Positions 44,456-56,334 of a stretch of DNA of 64,000 nt are shown here, piece by piece. The translations under genes and the position numbers were made by a program. Each line of letters starts with the position of its first letter. Position 1 is the first letter of the stretch. This stretch comes from Lepidostoma basale (Eukaryota; Arthropoda; Insecta; Trichoptera; Lepidostomatidae). The DNA lies in the NCBI GenBank assembly GCA_022606425.2, contig JAHDVF020000221.1, forward strand, positions 496,001 through 560,000, in the 5' to 3' direction. Under the pieces are notes generated by a model, which was given only the letters and a program-made list of their open reading frames with translations, was not told the origin of the DNA and searched no databases.

Positions 44456-44851
44456 AAATAAATAATTAAAATGTTTGTATAAGAGCTTAAAAACACAGTC
44501 ACACAAACAAGATTTTTTTAGGATGAACATGACATTGAAAAGTAATCAATCAGTTCTATACTAGTATGCGCTATCAGTAGAACAGTGGGTGAATGCCCTC
44601 AGAGGTAATACAATAGTGTCAAATTCTATTATAGAAGTTAGTTCCAAATCGATTTTACAGATGGGATACAAATACAATTCTATTTATCACAATTAAATAA
44701 CATTAAGTGATAACGTTTTAGGGAAAAATGTCAATGGGCTATCTGTTCAAATAAGTTTTTGGAAGTTCAAATTATTTATAAAACATTTGAGTAATTAAAA
44801 AAAAATGTAGCTTTCATTTTGTCCAATTTTAAAGTTATTGTATATAATTCA

Positions 44852-44990
44852 CCATTTAAATAATAATTAAATAAAACGATGTTTTTTAACTACTTCCATT
44901 TTTGTCACTACTTCACTCTTGTCCAGACAAAAGTGGAAGTAGTTAAAAAACATCGTTTTATTTAATTATTATTTAAAATGAACTTCCATC
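44852..44990. repeat. Long fold-back repeat, 55-bp arms
   Basis: Arms 44852-44906 and 44926-44990 pair almost perfectly (AAATAAAACGATGTTTTTTA, ACTACTTCC) around a 19-nt loop. The same arm sequence occurs at 47835-47895 and in the repeat at 61592-62115, and the tail AACTTCCATCAAGAGATT is shared with it. The hammerhead part is deleted from the loop. Confidence 0.8.
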
Positions 44991-46002
44991 AAGAGATTTC
45001 GGTAAAATCATTTGATTATTTACCATTTAGTTCACACAATTATTTTGTAGATATTTAGAAACCAAAATATCTATTGAAATCACTTAATTTAACCTTAATT
45101 AAGTGATATTGATTATATTTACGATAAATATTCAACAATTAATGTTGCAGAGTAATTTTATTATTAAATTTGTGGTATTATAATGTATTCTGGTGTATAG
45201 ATAAGATACTGTATCTTTATCAGTATATAACAAAAAAAAATTATATAATATTTGTTTTTAAGACTAACTCCTAGGATTTGAATCAATTCCATTAGAATTT
45301 ATTTTACAATCTTAAATATGAGTCAGCTTCAATATGATGGCAGGGTTTATGTAGAGATAATAATAATGAATATCAATAAGCATTTTGTTCCACAAGAAGT
45401 GAAGGAAGACGGAGTATGCTTTGTTCAACTAATTCTGTGAAAGATTGTCACACTCTAAGCCAAGTAGACCATACAGATTTAAAACTATATAGGTACTATA
45501 CAAACTCAAATCACAATTCCAACAATTTTTCCATAAGATGTAAGAGAAATAGCCAGAAGATCCAAGACACTAGTACGTATCATAATAAAACTAAATATAC
45601 TTTATTTTAAAAGACTTCTGCCTCATCTTAACCTTAAAATATAATAAAATACCTCATTAATCATAATCCGAATACTTCCAGTCCCCATAAGCGCATAAGA
45701 TCAATATTTCTGAAGGGGAACATCCAAGTGACGTAGATCAAGATCGTAGATACTCGTATTTAAATCAACAACCCATCAATACACATTTTCAACAATGTTT
45801 TCAACTATTTCTTGATAGTGTAATTTGCCCCAGGGATGAAATATCAATGTTATCTCTGATGCGTAGTATTTATGACTATTATTTTTTTTTACAAATGTTA
45901 TTTTGAAAAAGAATTCTTATTATGTAATTGTGAGGTTGCAGACGACTTGGATTGAAGCATCTCTAATGTTTGTGATCTTTGTGTAAATAAATGAAAATGA
46001 AA

Positions 46003-46075
46003 AATGTTCCCATCAGACGTTAGAGTAATAGCCAAAAGAGCTGTAGTCCCGTATGCCTAAAGATTAAAATCCCAG
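46003..46075 (+). repeat. Short interspersed repeat, family 3
   Basis: AAATGTTCCCATCAGACGTT, AGAGTAATAGCC. A second piece is at 45760-45800. Confidence 0.5.
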
Positions 46076-46124
46076 TACAATTTGTTGCAAAGAACTTTTG
46101 TCCAGATGTTTCAATATCTTGGTC

Positions 46125-46350
46125 TTCTTCTTATAGGTCTGATGACCTGTTGTTGGTTGCTTCTCCGTCCTCCTGTGAAGACTGTAAACTATCCCGCCGT
46201 CTTTTTGGTGGTCGCCACGTGGTCGGGAACCTCCAGTAGACTGTCTTGACTATCTATTTTCTTGCATATGTGAGATATGCTCGTTCCAGTATCTTCTCTG
46301 GCGCCCTTATCTGACAATGTCTTCAGCCTCGCAAATTCTTCAGATTTCTG
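46125..46350 (-). mobile_element. LINE family B relative, 3' fragment
   Basis: Minus strand contains ILERAYLTYARK-like and HVATTKKTAG-like decayed codons and the AGACCTATAAGAAGAAGACC end near 46125. Strongly eroded. Confidence 0.5.
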
Positions 46351-46379
46351 TATTTCTAATTAAGTGACTAAGGTTTTTG

Positions 46380-46960
46380 TCGAAATTTTAGTATCAAAAT
46401 ATTGAATGCTAGCTCTTGATCAAGCAGTATGACGAAGCGTGGAGATGCCGCCCGCCTCTGGGCCGCCCTGATGGAGTGTGGGAAAACAGGAACTGCTTCC
46501 TTCTTCCACTCCCCCAGGCACACAAATAGTCGCAGATTAGTCTTGATTACGAAACAAATCACGGCACTTCCGACAGGGCGACAGGACACTGCCGGTCACA
46601 ACGTGACATTGACATTGTGCGGGAGCTAAAGGTCAGGAATTAGCCACGGAGAATCGCGCATGGTGGCTGCGCACAACGTGCAAATAGCAATAAACGTTGA
46701 TTGATACGTCGGTGCTTGAAATTCATTTAGAAGCCATTTAATCTGAGGGGAAAAGGACATCAGATCTATGAGCTGGTTCCGATGAGGTACAGCGCAGTTA
46801 CGAGTATAAAATGATGAAATAGTACCCCACGAATATGGAAGATAACCTATAACTTTTTGATTGTTAAGAATGGATCTACGAAAGTTTAAACAGTTAGAGT
46901 AATCTATTGTTGTTTTGTAGGTATGGCAGTGTCTCATAGTTTCTTCAACAATTTAGAATC
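46380..46960. other. GC-richer unassigned stretch
   Basis: Open frames of 66-103 codons on both strands (the longest, minus 46626-46937, starts MRHCHTYKTTIDYSNCLNFR). None is recognised; the block is bounded by repeats and may be part of an unfamiliar retroelement. Confidence 0.25.
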
Positions 46961-46991
46961 TATTGTAGCGTAAACAGTTGTTTGGTAAGTT

Positions 46992-47171
46992 CGGGTGGTG
47001 GTCTACGGGATAGAACGGTTGGCTACTGATCCAGGGGACATGGGTTCGAGCCTGGACACGACCAGATTATTTCTTCATAATAATGAGCTATTTTCTGCTC
47101 ATATTGAAGATTGTAAATAAATTCTAATATCATTGATTTAAATCTTTGGTATTAGACTTTAAAAAAAAAAG
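46992..47171 (+). mobile_element. tRNA-derived SINE, family 1
   Basis: A box TGGTCTACGGG, B box GGTTCGAGCCTGG, body and poly-A tail as at 42077-42260. Confidence 0.88.
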
Positions 47172-47279
47172 GTTTCTAATAGGCATAAATCTCGAATACA
47201 AGAAAACAATGCAGTCCGGATGAAAGATTAAAATAATCGTCTATATGTTAATAAGATGAATGCATCACGAACTTACACT

Positions 47280-47690
47280 CGCAGAAAACCTAGGAAAACA
47301 TGGCACTACCGAATAAATCGATAGCTAAAAGTTGGAGAAATCGAGAAGATGTAAGAATATGGAGGAATTTAAGAAGCGTGTTAAGTAATAAGTATGTTTG
47401 CCAACTCTTCCGAAGAGACCAAGTAAAATATATGATGTCGCCTTGTTTTGATGACGTAAGAGATGAGGAAAATCGAAATCGTTCTAAGTGGTAGCGGATT
47501 GCCTCGTCTTGAGACGGGCGGAGACAATTCTTGCAGAAGAGAGAGATTCTAGAGAAGACCCACGCCAGTGCGTCGCGTATATGACGAGTTTGAGGACATT
47601 TCTTAAAACTTTTTGGAGAAAAGAATGTAAAAATAATTTGCTTTTCTTCATCACCGTTTATTTTGGAGTTGGATTTTCTTGAATCTATTC
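47280..47690 (+). other. Unassigned coding-like stretch
   Basis: Two neighbouring plus frames, 47300-47494 and 47488-47682, are open for 64 codons each (SWRNREDVRIWRNLRSVLSN; AETILAEERDSREDPRQCVA). Not recognised. Confidence 0.2.
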
Positions 47691-47749
47691 ATCTTAATAA
47701 CAATAATAATAATTAGGCTAATTTGTACAGCGCCGTTTTCGTGGGTAGC

Positions 47750-47820
47750 TCACCTCAAGAGCGCTTCATCTGATGGGAACATTTTTGGAAAGGTGATTTG
47801 GTGGATTTTTGGTTTAAAAA
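47750..47820 (-). repeat. Short interspersed repeat, family 3
   Basis: Minus strand CCACCAAATCACCTTTCC, AAATGTTCCCATCAGATG. Neighbouring piece inverted at 47895-47945. Confidence 0.5.
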
Positions 47821-48189
47821 TACAATCGAAACTGTTGAAATAAAGATGAAAGTGGAAGTATTTTAGTCCATAAAAAACATCGTTTTATATAATTACCATT
47901 CCTCTTACGTTTAATATAATAGGAACATTGTTGGAAAAAAATGGGATCTGTGAGAATCAGAGGGTTGCTCTAGATGATGGATCGATTTTGGATGCTTGTG
48001 GCTGGGGATGTTCTGATCATAATTTGAGAGATCTTTAATTTTAGGATTAGATATGATGCTTCGTAAAAACGTTCGGCGAGTTTCTGAATTTACATATAAA
48101 CCTGACGAAGCTGACGAAAGGCGACGTCTGCTATAACAGCTTCGGGAAAGCGGTGAGACTCCTCTAAGTCCCTATAAATTTTAATATCT

Positions 48190-48560
48190 TCTTCTTCTTC
48201 TTAAAGTGTCCTGTCAGGTCCCCCCGACGTTGGCGATCACTCTGGTAAACTCTTCCCTATCCTGCGCTGTCCGAAATAGCTCCTCCACAGTTCCGATTCC
48301 TGTCCATTCCCTCACATTGCGCAGCCAAGAGATCTGCCTTCTCCCTGCCCCCTGCGGCCCTCTATTTTTCTCTTCAAAATTAGATGCAGCAGGCGATATT
48401 TTTCTCCTCGTAGAACGTAACCTAGATATGAAATCTTGCGGACTTTGATCAATGTCAGCAGCTCTCTATTTACTCCTGCACGATTCAGGACTTTTGTGTT
48501 TGTCACTCTGTCTGTCCATGGGATCCTGAACATTCTTCGGTGAAGCCACATTTCAAATGC
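48190..48560 (-). mobile_element. RTE-like LINE 3' fragment (family C)
   Basis: Minus frame 48312-48551 reads MWLHRRMFRIPWTDRVTNTK and ISYLGYVLRGEKYRLLHLIL, typical of an RTE-type C-terminus; 3' block GTGATCGCCAACGTCGGGGG and AAGAAGAAGAAG tail at 48190. Confidence 0.8.
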
Positions 48561-49744
48561 CTATTATCCTATTCTCCAAAACCTATTATCCAGATTCCCG
48601 ATTCTAGGTGCAGTTGTGTGATCTTTGTCCATGTATGCGCGCTAAGCGAAAAACGTATAGACTAATGCATGTGTACGAGTATCATATGTGATGATTTGAA
48701 AGTTGATAAAGTAATTTTGTTACGGTTAAGATGGGTATGTAGGTTAATTAATGAAAAGAAACGAGAGTTGAATGTTGTACGGCTAATTTAATCAAAGCAA
48801 TGGCCATTAGTAAGCATTAATGTGAAAGGAAATGTAATGAAAGAACGAACAGCACGCGGGTTAATATTTTTACATAATATAATATACGATTCGTAACTGA
48901 CTCGAGTTGATTGTTTATGTGGCAAGACGCGAACAAGCATTTGAGTAAGACCAGCTGAGCCGGCAGTTAAGAGATATATTTAATGCCCTCTGGTTTTCAC
49001 GGTCTTTTGAATTTTGTTGAATATCTTCCGAGTGTCAAAGGCCACATCTTAGAATGGTTTTAAATAAGGAACTGTGCGCTATAAGATTGTTAAAGAATAT
49101 ATATTACGTACATATAAACGCATATGTTTAAAGTATTGAATCAACAGAGCACAATGTTTGATCTGTGTATTTTTCATCGCGTTTAGAAAGTGTCATTAGA
49201 TTTAAAAGAAATTCTAAGAATACAAATGATATGTAATTTGTTCATGGGTGTAGAAAGATTTTTTTTCAATATTATATTATAATATATACAAGTAGTATTT
49301 AATTTATTTGTAAGTTTTTTAAATTTTATTCGTGTGTAATCGAGAAAAATATGACATGACCAAATTAATGAAATTTTAAAGGTCGGCCATTATTAAAAAA
49401 ATCCAAAATAAAAAATAAGATTAAAATAGTGAAGAACAAGAAATATATAGTTATAGCAGAGAAAGGGGGCATATATTATTTTATGCCTCAAATATGCCGA
49501 AAGCGATTCGTCTTTTAAATGAGGTTGCAAAAGAGATAGACCTCTTTGGATGCAATTATGGCGAATTCGTGAATACCCTTACGATAAAGGCAGCAAGGAA
49601 ATAACTGGCATATTCATATTCATAAGGTTCTATGTATATTTCCTTTGATATTCTTTTTTTTCACCCTTTACATCGATTTGACTCGCGCTGTAATGATGTA
49701 AGGAGTTTTTTCAACAAAATAATAATAATAATAACATATTAATT
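48561..49744. other. AT-rich stretch, no feature seen
   Basis: A short block near 49355-49400 resembles LINE family A (GACCAAATTAATGAAATTTT) but is too short to call. Confidence 0.3.
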
Positions 49745-50135
49745 TTAACTAACTTACTAACTAACACCGTCCCCTGGAGGCGTAGGCACGCAGAAATAAT
49801 GGACCGCCATACTGTTCTTTTCTGATATACTTTTTCGATTCTTTAACATTCATTCCTGCACGCACGTCGATTTTTCCGACTCTTCACGTTGCCGACATTT
49901 AATATTTAATTGATTTGATCGTGCTGCGTTTTTTCGGTATTTCTCAATTTATTGTTCCGTTTACATCGTTAACATGTACTTTCTTTAACCATTCTTTCTT
50001 GGTTAATTCTTTTATCTATCTGAATCTATCTGAATGGACCTTTCATTATTTTGTTCATAACATTTGCATTCACTTCTTATATTTACACTTGACACTCTCA
50101 AATAGAGATTTATAATTATTTTACTTTCATCCAGT

Positions 50136-51601
50136 GTTTAGAGGAAGGATATACGCCGCTTGACTGGAGGAGGGCTGTTATCATGCCTCTATATAAGGGA
50201 AAGGGGTCTCGTATGGACTGCGGAAATCACCGGGCAATAAGTCTGTTAAGCGCCGTTGGTAAACTCTACGGCCGAATTTTAATAGAAAGAGTAAAAAAGA
50301 CGACGACTGAAAGAGTATGGGATGTTCAAGGCGCTTTTATGACCGGAAGAGGATGTATGGATCAGATTTTTGCACTTCGAACGCTTGCGGAGAAGTTTAT
50401 GGCCAAAAACCGTAAGCTTTTCTGTGTGTTTGTCGATTTGCAAAAAGCCTATGATCGAGTGAACAGAGATAAACTGTGGTCAATCTTGTCCGAATACGGA
50501 GTGAGCACAAAACTGATACGGGCGGTTGCTTCTCTCTACGAAGGGAGCACTGCCAGTGTTAGGGTAAATGGAGACATCACGCCTTGGTTTGATATCACGA
50601 AGGGTGTTAAGCAGGGCTGCGTGATGTCTCCATGGTTGTTCAATCTGTATATGGACAAGTGTATGAAGGAACTTAAAGGTATAAATGCTGGTGCTAAGAT
50701 GAGTGATCTATCTGTAAACTGTCTGCTTTACGCGGACGATGCCGTTCTCGTTGCGGATAGTGCGGACGAATTACAAATCTTGGTGTCGAGAATGAATGAG
50801 GTATGCAAGTCAAATGATTTAATGATGAATGTCGGAAAGTCAAAGGTGATGGTTTTCGAAAGGGAAGAGCAAATGACAGTTTGTAATATAAGTGTGAACC
50901 AAGAGAACTTGGAACAGGTGAGGGAATTTGTGTATTTAGGTAGTATGTTCACAGCAGATGCCCGAACAGTGACGTCGAACAGTGACGTCGAACAGTGACG
51001 TCGAAAGAAGGGTTGGTGCGGGTAACAAAGTGAATGGAGCTTTAAAAATAGTTATTGGAAACAAGAATTTATCAATGAAAGCGAAAACGGCCGTTCACAA
51101 TGGAGTTCTGGTCCCAACCTTAATGTATGGAAGCGAAGCATGGAACTGGCAAAAGAAGGATGAGAGTAGAATAAATGCGGTAGAGATGAGGTCCCTAAGA
51201 CGTATGTGTGGTAGAACGATATACGACAGAATCTCAAATGCTGATATAAGAAAGGAATGTAGAGCGGAAGAAGGTATTATGAACAAAATTATGAAAGGAT
51301 CGCTGCGTTGGTTCGGACATATGGAACGCATGGATGGAGAAAGAATGGTTAAGAAAGTATACGTTAATGATGTAAATGGGGTACGAAGTCGAGGCAGACC
51401 GAGGAAAACATGGCATGACCAAATTAATCAAATTTTAAAGGTTGGTCATGTTAGAAGTCAGAGGAATCGACGTGCGTGTATGACTCGTTGTATGAATGTG
51501 GAGGAAGCTAAAGAGGTTTGCCAGGATAGAGTAGTGTGGCGGTCCATTCTCTCTGCCTACCCCTGCGGGGAAACGGCGTGATGGTTTTGTTGTTGTTGTT
51601 G
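50136..51601 (+). mobile_element. LINE family A, longest copy, 15-bp target duplication
   Basis: A 5'-truncated insertion of 1466 bp with a TTG-repeat tail (51586-51601). Flanked by TTACTTTCATCCAGT at 50121-50135 and 51602-51616, a perfect duplication. It is inserted into the opposite-strand older copy of the same family. Confidence 0.95.
50139..51581 (+). pseudogene. Reverse transcriptase of LINE family A (5'-truncated, frameshifted)
   Basis: The frame enters at the RT N-terminal region (MPLYKGKGSRMDCGNHRAIS). The catalytic core is complete: FVDLQKAYDRVNRD (motif A), GVKQGCVMSPWLFNLYM (motif B), LLYADDAVLVADS (motif C) and FVYLGS. Downstream comes the [20 protein letters not shown] / GRPRKTWHDQINQIL C-terminal domain. 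The frame is broken near 50990 by a 13-bp unit, GAACAGTGACGTC, present three times; two units would keep the frame. The endonuclease is not included. Order and motifs fit RTE-like non-LTR elements. Confidence 0.9.
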
Positions 51602-52444
51602 TTACTTTCATCCAGTTCCATGCTTCACTTCCAAACAGAGTAGGTATTCAATTTATATTAATATTCTTTTAATGATCGGAGAAGTATATTTTTAATCGGT
51701 TATACTCTTGCACATAATTATACTATTATAAATTAAATTATTCTCCATAAGATTAAAGTCCACACTCACTATATAGCTTTAGTTTTGGTCTCAAGGTTAC
51801 AATTTCAAACATTAGGGTTCAATGTTTACGTTTTGTTTTTTTATGTTTAATATTAAGGCTACCCAGTCGAAGGAAATGCCTATGTAAAACCACTTAATTG
51901 AACTAAAAATGCTAATATGGTATATCGCAGAAGGTCGAGTTTAGAAGAATGTTGTTGGACAACGCCGCTCTTCGGTTTGAACGATCTTTGGAGTCGAATG
52001 TAAAAAACTTATGAATATTTATAAAGGCCTTCAAAAAGCTATGATTTCGTAATAAAACGAGATGGACAATCTATGCTTCTAACAGATAAATTTATAATAT
52101 AATATTAGACGTGTGGTAGGCCATCTGTGGTCAACTGTTAGAACTATATACCGTAAGTAATGCGTTATTTTTTATAGAAGATTTTCTATTTATTATCTTG
52201 TGAGCGTTTGAGATTACTCTTAGGCGCAAGAGTGCGTATCAATCGCTATAATTCAATTGATCAAAATAATTTTTTTTTTTTGTAATAAAGTGAGGTTTCG
52301 TAAGATTGAAAAAAATAGTTATCTATTATAATATTATTTAATTTAAACATGATTTAATCTACTCTCGTTGAATCACTTAATTTGAACTGTGACATTTTAA
52401 GAAATAAAAGAAAAAACTTCCATATTTTGTTTTAATTTCACTTT

Positions 52445-52895
52445 GTTTTGTATGAAAACGAAGCATGGACTGGCAAAAGGAGGATGAAAGTAGAATAAAT
52501 GAGATCTCTTAGACGAATGCGTAGATATTCTGTGTATGATAAAGTGTCGTATGAAAATATAAGAAGTGAATGCGGTGCGAATGATGGTGTTATGAACAAA
52601 ACAATAAAAGGATCATTAAGATGGTTTGGACACATGGAAAGAATGAATGAAGAAAGAATGGTAAAAAAAGTATATGTTAACGATGTAAATGGAACAAGAA
52701 ATAGAGGATTTTCAAGGAAAACGTGGCAAGATCAAATAAATCAAATATTGAATGTCGGCCACGTGAGGAGTCAGAGAAATCGACGCGCGTGCAAGACATG
52801 ATGAATAAATATTGAGGAAGCGAGAGAAATATGTCAGGAATGAAAAGTGTGGCAGTCCATTATATATGCCTACCACTTCGGGGAGACGGCGTTTT
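52445..52895 (+). mobile_element. LINE family A, 3' fragment
   Basis: [40 protein letters not shown] and [11 protein letters not shown] are readable; ends CGGGGAGACGGCGTTTTAG. Of the same sub-type as 43525 and 57185 (MNEERM). Confidence 0.88.
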
Positions 52896-53029
52896 AGTTT
52901 CACGTGACAATGTTGTAAAAAATTATAATAAGTATTTTGTTATAAAAAATGCATAAATTAATATTGATTAAAACATGAATTCGCGACACAAAGCGAAGGT
53001 GGGTGTATCATAATCAAGCCTCCGCTAAA

Positions 53030-53110
53030 TAAATAACTCACCATTTCAACAATGTTCCGATCAAATGTAAGAGGAATAGCCATATGATGCCTTCTGGTAT
53101 ACGAGGTTAA
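53030..53110 (+). repeat. Short interspersed repeat, family 3
   Basis: CAACAATGTTCCGATCAAAT, TAAGAGGAATAGCC, then GAGGTTAAGCT. Confidence 0.5.
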
Positions 53111-53334
53111 GCTAATTAAAATTCAACTCATCCAAGTATGAAATGCAACCATTCAATTATCCAATGTCATATTATAATAATACATGTAACGTATCGATAT
53201 TCTAAACTTAAAATTGTGCACTGTGCAATATATAATAGTATACCCATACAAAAAATAGTAAAACAAATGCACATTGCAATTATGGATCATTTTGTGTTGT
53301 CTTGATCTCGGCTAGGATTTTTGTCCATTTGGTT

Positions 53335-54308
53335 CAGTGATTCTTAACCGGGGCGCCGCGCCAGCGCCCCTTTGTGGGCGTTTTGGAAGTCTGGCAGGGC
53401 GTTTTTTTTTGCATTTAGGGGGCGCTGTAGAAGTTTGAGTGGGCATTGTGTCAATATAGAAAAATAAGCTGATTCACGAGCTATGCACACTGATATACAT
53501 TCTTTAGGAGCTTTAATTTTATAAGTTCTGTCAAATAAACTACACTTTCACGCGCATTATTTTTTATCTTGGGTATAATACTCAATATCATGTTCTTGAT
53601 GGATGTACACAAGATGGCAGACACAATGAAGTTCTAGTGCCAACCCTCATGGAAGTGAAGCTTGGAGCTGGCAAAAGAAGGATGAAAGCAGGATAAACGC
53701 CGTAGAAATGCGATCACTAAGACGAATGTGCGGGAAAACGTTGTATGATAGAATACCGAACGATGAAATAAGAAAGAAATGTAAGGCAGATGACTGCATC
53801 ATGGATAAAATTAAAAAAGGATCCCTGAGACGGTTTGGACATGTGGAACGAATGGACGAGAGTAGAATTGTTAAAAAGTTGTACACAAGCAGCGTGAGTG
53901 GAAAAAGAAGCCGAGGACGACCGAGAAAAACATGGCATGACCAAATTAATCAATTACTAAAAGGCGGCCACATTCGAAGTCGGAATAATCGACGTGCGTG
54001 CATGGTACGATGTATGAATATAGAGGAAGGCCGAGAGGTATGCCAGGACAGAGCATTGTGGCGGTCCATCCTCTCTGCCTACCCCTCCGGATCCTACCCC
54101 TTCAAAATATCACCTATGATTGTTTTGATATGTGACAAATTCTGTACCGTACGAGGCTTTTTATTTATATTTATAGTAGGAAATCCATTGCATTAAATAC
54201 ATACCTATTTAGAGAAAAGTGTAAATTTTAAATTACTTTTTTTGATTGGGGGGGTGCGTTGGATAATTTTACTATGGTAAAGGGAGCGATTATTTCTGAG
54301 AATCACTG
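53335..54308. mobile_element. hAT-like element with nested LINE
   Basis: Ends CAGTGATTCTTAACC and GAGAATCACTG; flanks ATTTGGTT (53327-53334) and ATTTAGTT (54309-54316), an 8-bp duplication with one change. GC-rich inside near 53345-53430. A LINE family A copy occupies 53600-54105, so the original element was about 470 bp. Confidence 0.85.
53600..54105 (+). mobile_element. LINE family A, 3' fragment nested in hAT element
   Basis: Open for 162 codons from 53708: MRSLRRMCGKTLYDRIPNDE, RFGHVERMDESRIVKKLY, RSRGRPRKTWHDQINQLL. Of the ESRIVKKLYTSS sub-type shared with 28548 and 62555. The usual tail after CTACCCCTCCGG is missing. Confidence 0.9.
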
Positions 54309-54811
54309 ATTTAGTTTGATCGCTAGCAATATGACCTGCCCGTTGTCATTTGATACGAGACACAGGAGTGATGTGATAGAAAAGTTTCTATTTAGAAAAC
54401 ATCAAATGTTCAGGTAACATACATCTTCTGATCCAAGTTCGTATTAATTTACGAGTATTTTATTTCATGAAATAATGTAAAAAAGCGTACGCATAATTTT
54501 GATTTACGAACTGTTTAAGTCGTTGTTCTTGTATAGAAGGTTAACCCAGTGTCACACAGTAGTGGTAATAAATAATTCAGCGCAGTATAATTACAGCGAA
54601 CAGTGAGAGGAAAGATAGCAGACCATGAAACGAATGTGTTTGTAATGCCGTGAATCATGGTTTAAGTATTCAGTGCGTAAGAACTCCATTTCTAATACTT
54701 TACATATTCATAAGAAATTATAACAGCTTTAAAACATACATATTTCACGTGGGTGATCAAGAATTATTATATTCAAATATCAAGAAACGTTTTCATTAAG
54801 TTATCCAATGC

Positions 54812-54935
54812 TATACAGGTGTTGGCAGGAGACGAATCTCCTGGTTCTACGACATAAGGGAATGGACTGGATTAAGGAGCAATAAGGAGCTGTTTCAAGC
54901 TGCCTGGGAAAGAGACGCCGAAAGATGAAGAATAA
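54812..54935 (+). mobile_element. Short LINE C-terminal fragment
   Basis: VGRRRISWFYDIREWTGLRS and LFQAAWERDAER fit the end of an RTE-like protein (GRR-x-SW...W). Confidence 0.5.
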
Positions 54936-54984
54936 TGTTATATTCTAAATTTAAGTATGCACATTGTTGAAACATAGTACAAAA

Positions 54985-55195
54985 CGAAAAGCTCTGACTG
55001 CGATAACGAAGGTCCCGGGTTCGATTCCCGGTGATGGCAGTGTGATTGTCACACTGTCTTTGGTCTGGTGTAGAATTAACGCGACAATAAAATGGCTATA
55101 GATTAGCTACCTATCACGTGTCACGAGAATCAAAATACAAATAGTATACAGTAATTGGGTTCAAACGACCTGTTGTATACAAAAAATATAAACAC
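54985..55195 (+). mobile_element. tRNA-derived SINE, family 2
   Basis: B box GGTTCGATTCCCGG, body AATAAAATGGCTATAGATTA, CTATCACGTGTCACGAGAAT, end CAAACGACCTGTTGTATACA. The best-preserved 3' end of the family. Confidence 0.82.
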
Positions 55196-55804
55196 AAATA
55201 GTAAAATGATTTATTGTCGAAAAGACCAAACAAATGTTTTAAATTCTTATGATGCTCATTTTCAATTAATTATTGCTTTTTAAATTAGATAAATCTTCGC
55301 TAGATGTCAATCGCAAGGCTAAGATGTCAATCTCAAGAGCGATTCGTCAGTATGTCATTTGACGCGTTGCTCAAACATGACACTTTCTTTTTCTTCTTTG
55401 TATTTATGTGTCATTTGTTGGTTGTGTGACTCTGCAGATTATACGTATAATTTGTGGGACTACGATTATACGTTCATCATTATTATCTTTCTCTTTGAAC
55501 AAATGATATCTCAGGTATTTACTGTAATATATAACTTTCAAATATATTTAATTTATTTATTACAATTGATAATTCAAATGCACGTTTCTTTAAAATTTTC
55601 GCATTTCATTCACGAATCACTACTTCTAAAGTTGACTGTGTTTGTTTATTTGTGATTTTATTACACAATAAAACTACGTTTTAATGTGCTTTTTCGTTAA
55701 TTACTGTTGAAATCCAGGACTAATATTTTTACAACATTTTGAATGTATACAAATACTTGTAGACGAATACTGGATTTTACCCATTGCGGGTTATCATTTT
55801 AAGG

Positions 55805-56334
55805 ATTAATTGTATCTCAATAGAGACGAAGATGCAAATTGGAAACAGAATTTGGTGGTCGAGGCGTTTACAGGACTTATGACCCGTCATTGGTTGGGTT
55901 AAGCGCACGCTTTATGTAATACAACATTCCCCATTCCGCCCTTCTTACGACCACCAAGTCTGACACATTTTTGGAAGATGTATATATGCTACAATGGTGC
56001 ACTACACTTCACATTTTTTAGTTCAATCTACACTAGTGCCATCAATTGTAACAAAGTCTTGCATCACTGTGTTCGATCTTCTGCAACCATCTTCAGCAGG
56101 CGCAAGTGTAGATTGAACTAAAAAATATGAAGTGTAGTGCACCATTGTAGCATATATACATCTTCCAAAAATTAGTCAGACGTGGTGGTCCTAAGAAGGG
56201 CGGAATGGGGAATGTTGTATTACATAAAGCGTGCGCTTAACCCAACCAATGACAGGTCATAAGTCCTGTTAACGCCTCGACCACCATATTATGTTTCCAA
56301 TTTGCAACTTCGTCTCTATTGAGATACAATTAAT
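55805..56334. repeat. Giant inverted repeat, arms of about 230 bp
   Basis: The left arm 55805-56034 and right arm 56105-56334 are near-perfect reverse complements (start ATTAATTGTATCTCAATAGA). The 70-nt loop holds, on the minus strand, GCTGAAGATGGTTGCAGAAG...ATGCAAGACTTTGTTACAA, a block repeated on the plus strand at 58280-58335. No coding sequence. The arms differ at only a few positions. Confidence 0.92.

Larger units (their letters stand above)
49745..51645 (-). mobile_element. LINE family A, old copy split by a younger one
   Basis: The 3' part, 49745-50135, has the AACTAACTTACTAACTAACA tail and the decayed C-terminus. Its continuation (GGAAGTGAAGCATGGAACTG on the minus strand) resumes at 51617-51645 after the younger insertion at 50136-51601. 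Confidence 0.85.

Noticed and set aside
55359..55655. 98-codon plus frame
   Set aside because: Low-complexity AT-derived residues, no homologous look, no neighbours; probably chance.
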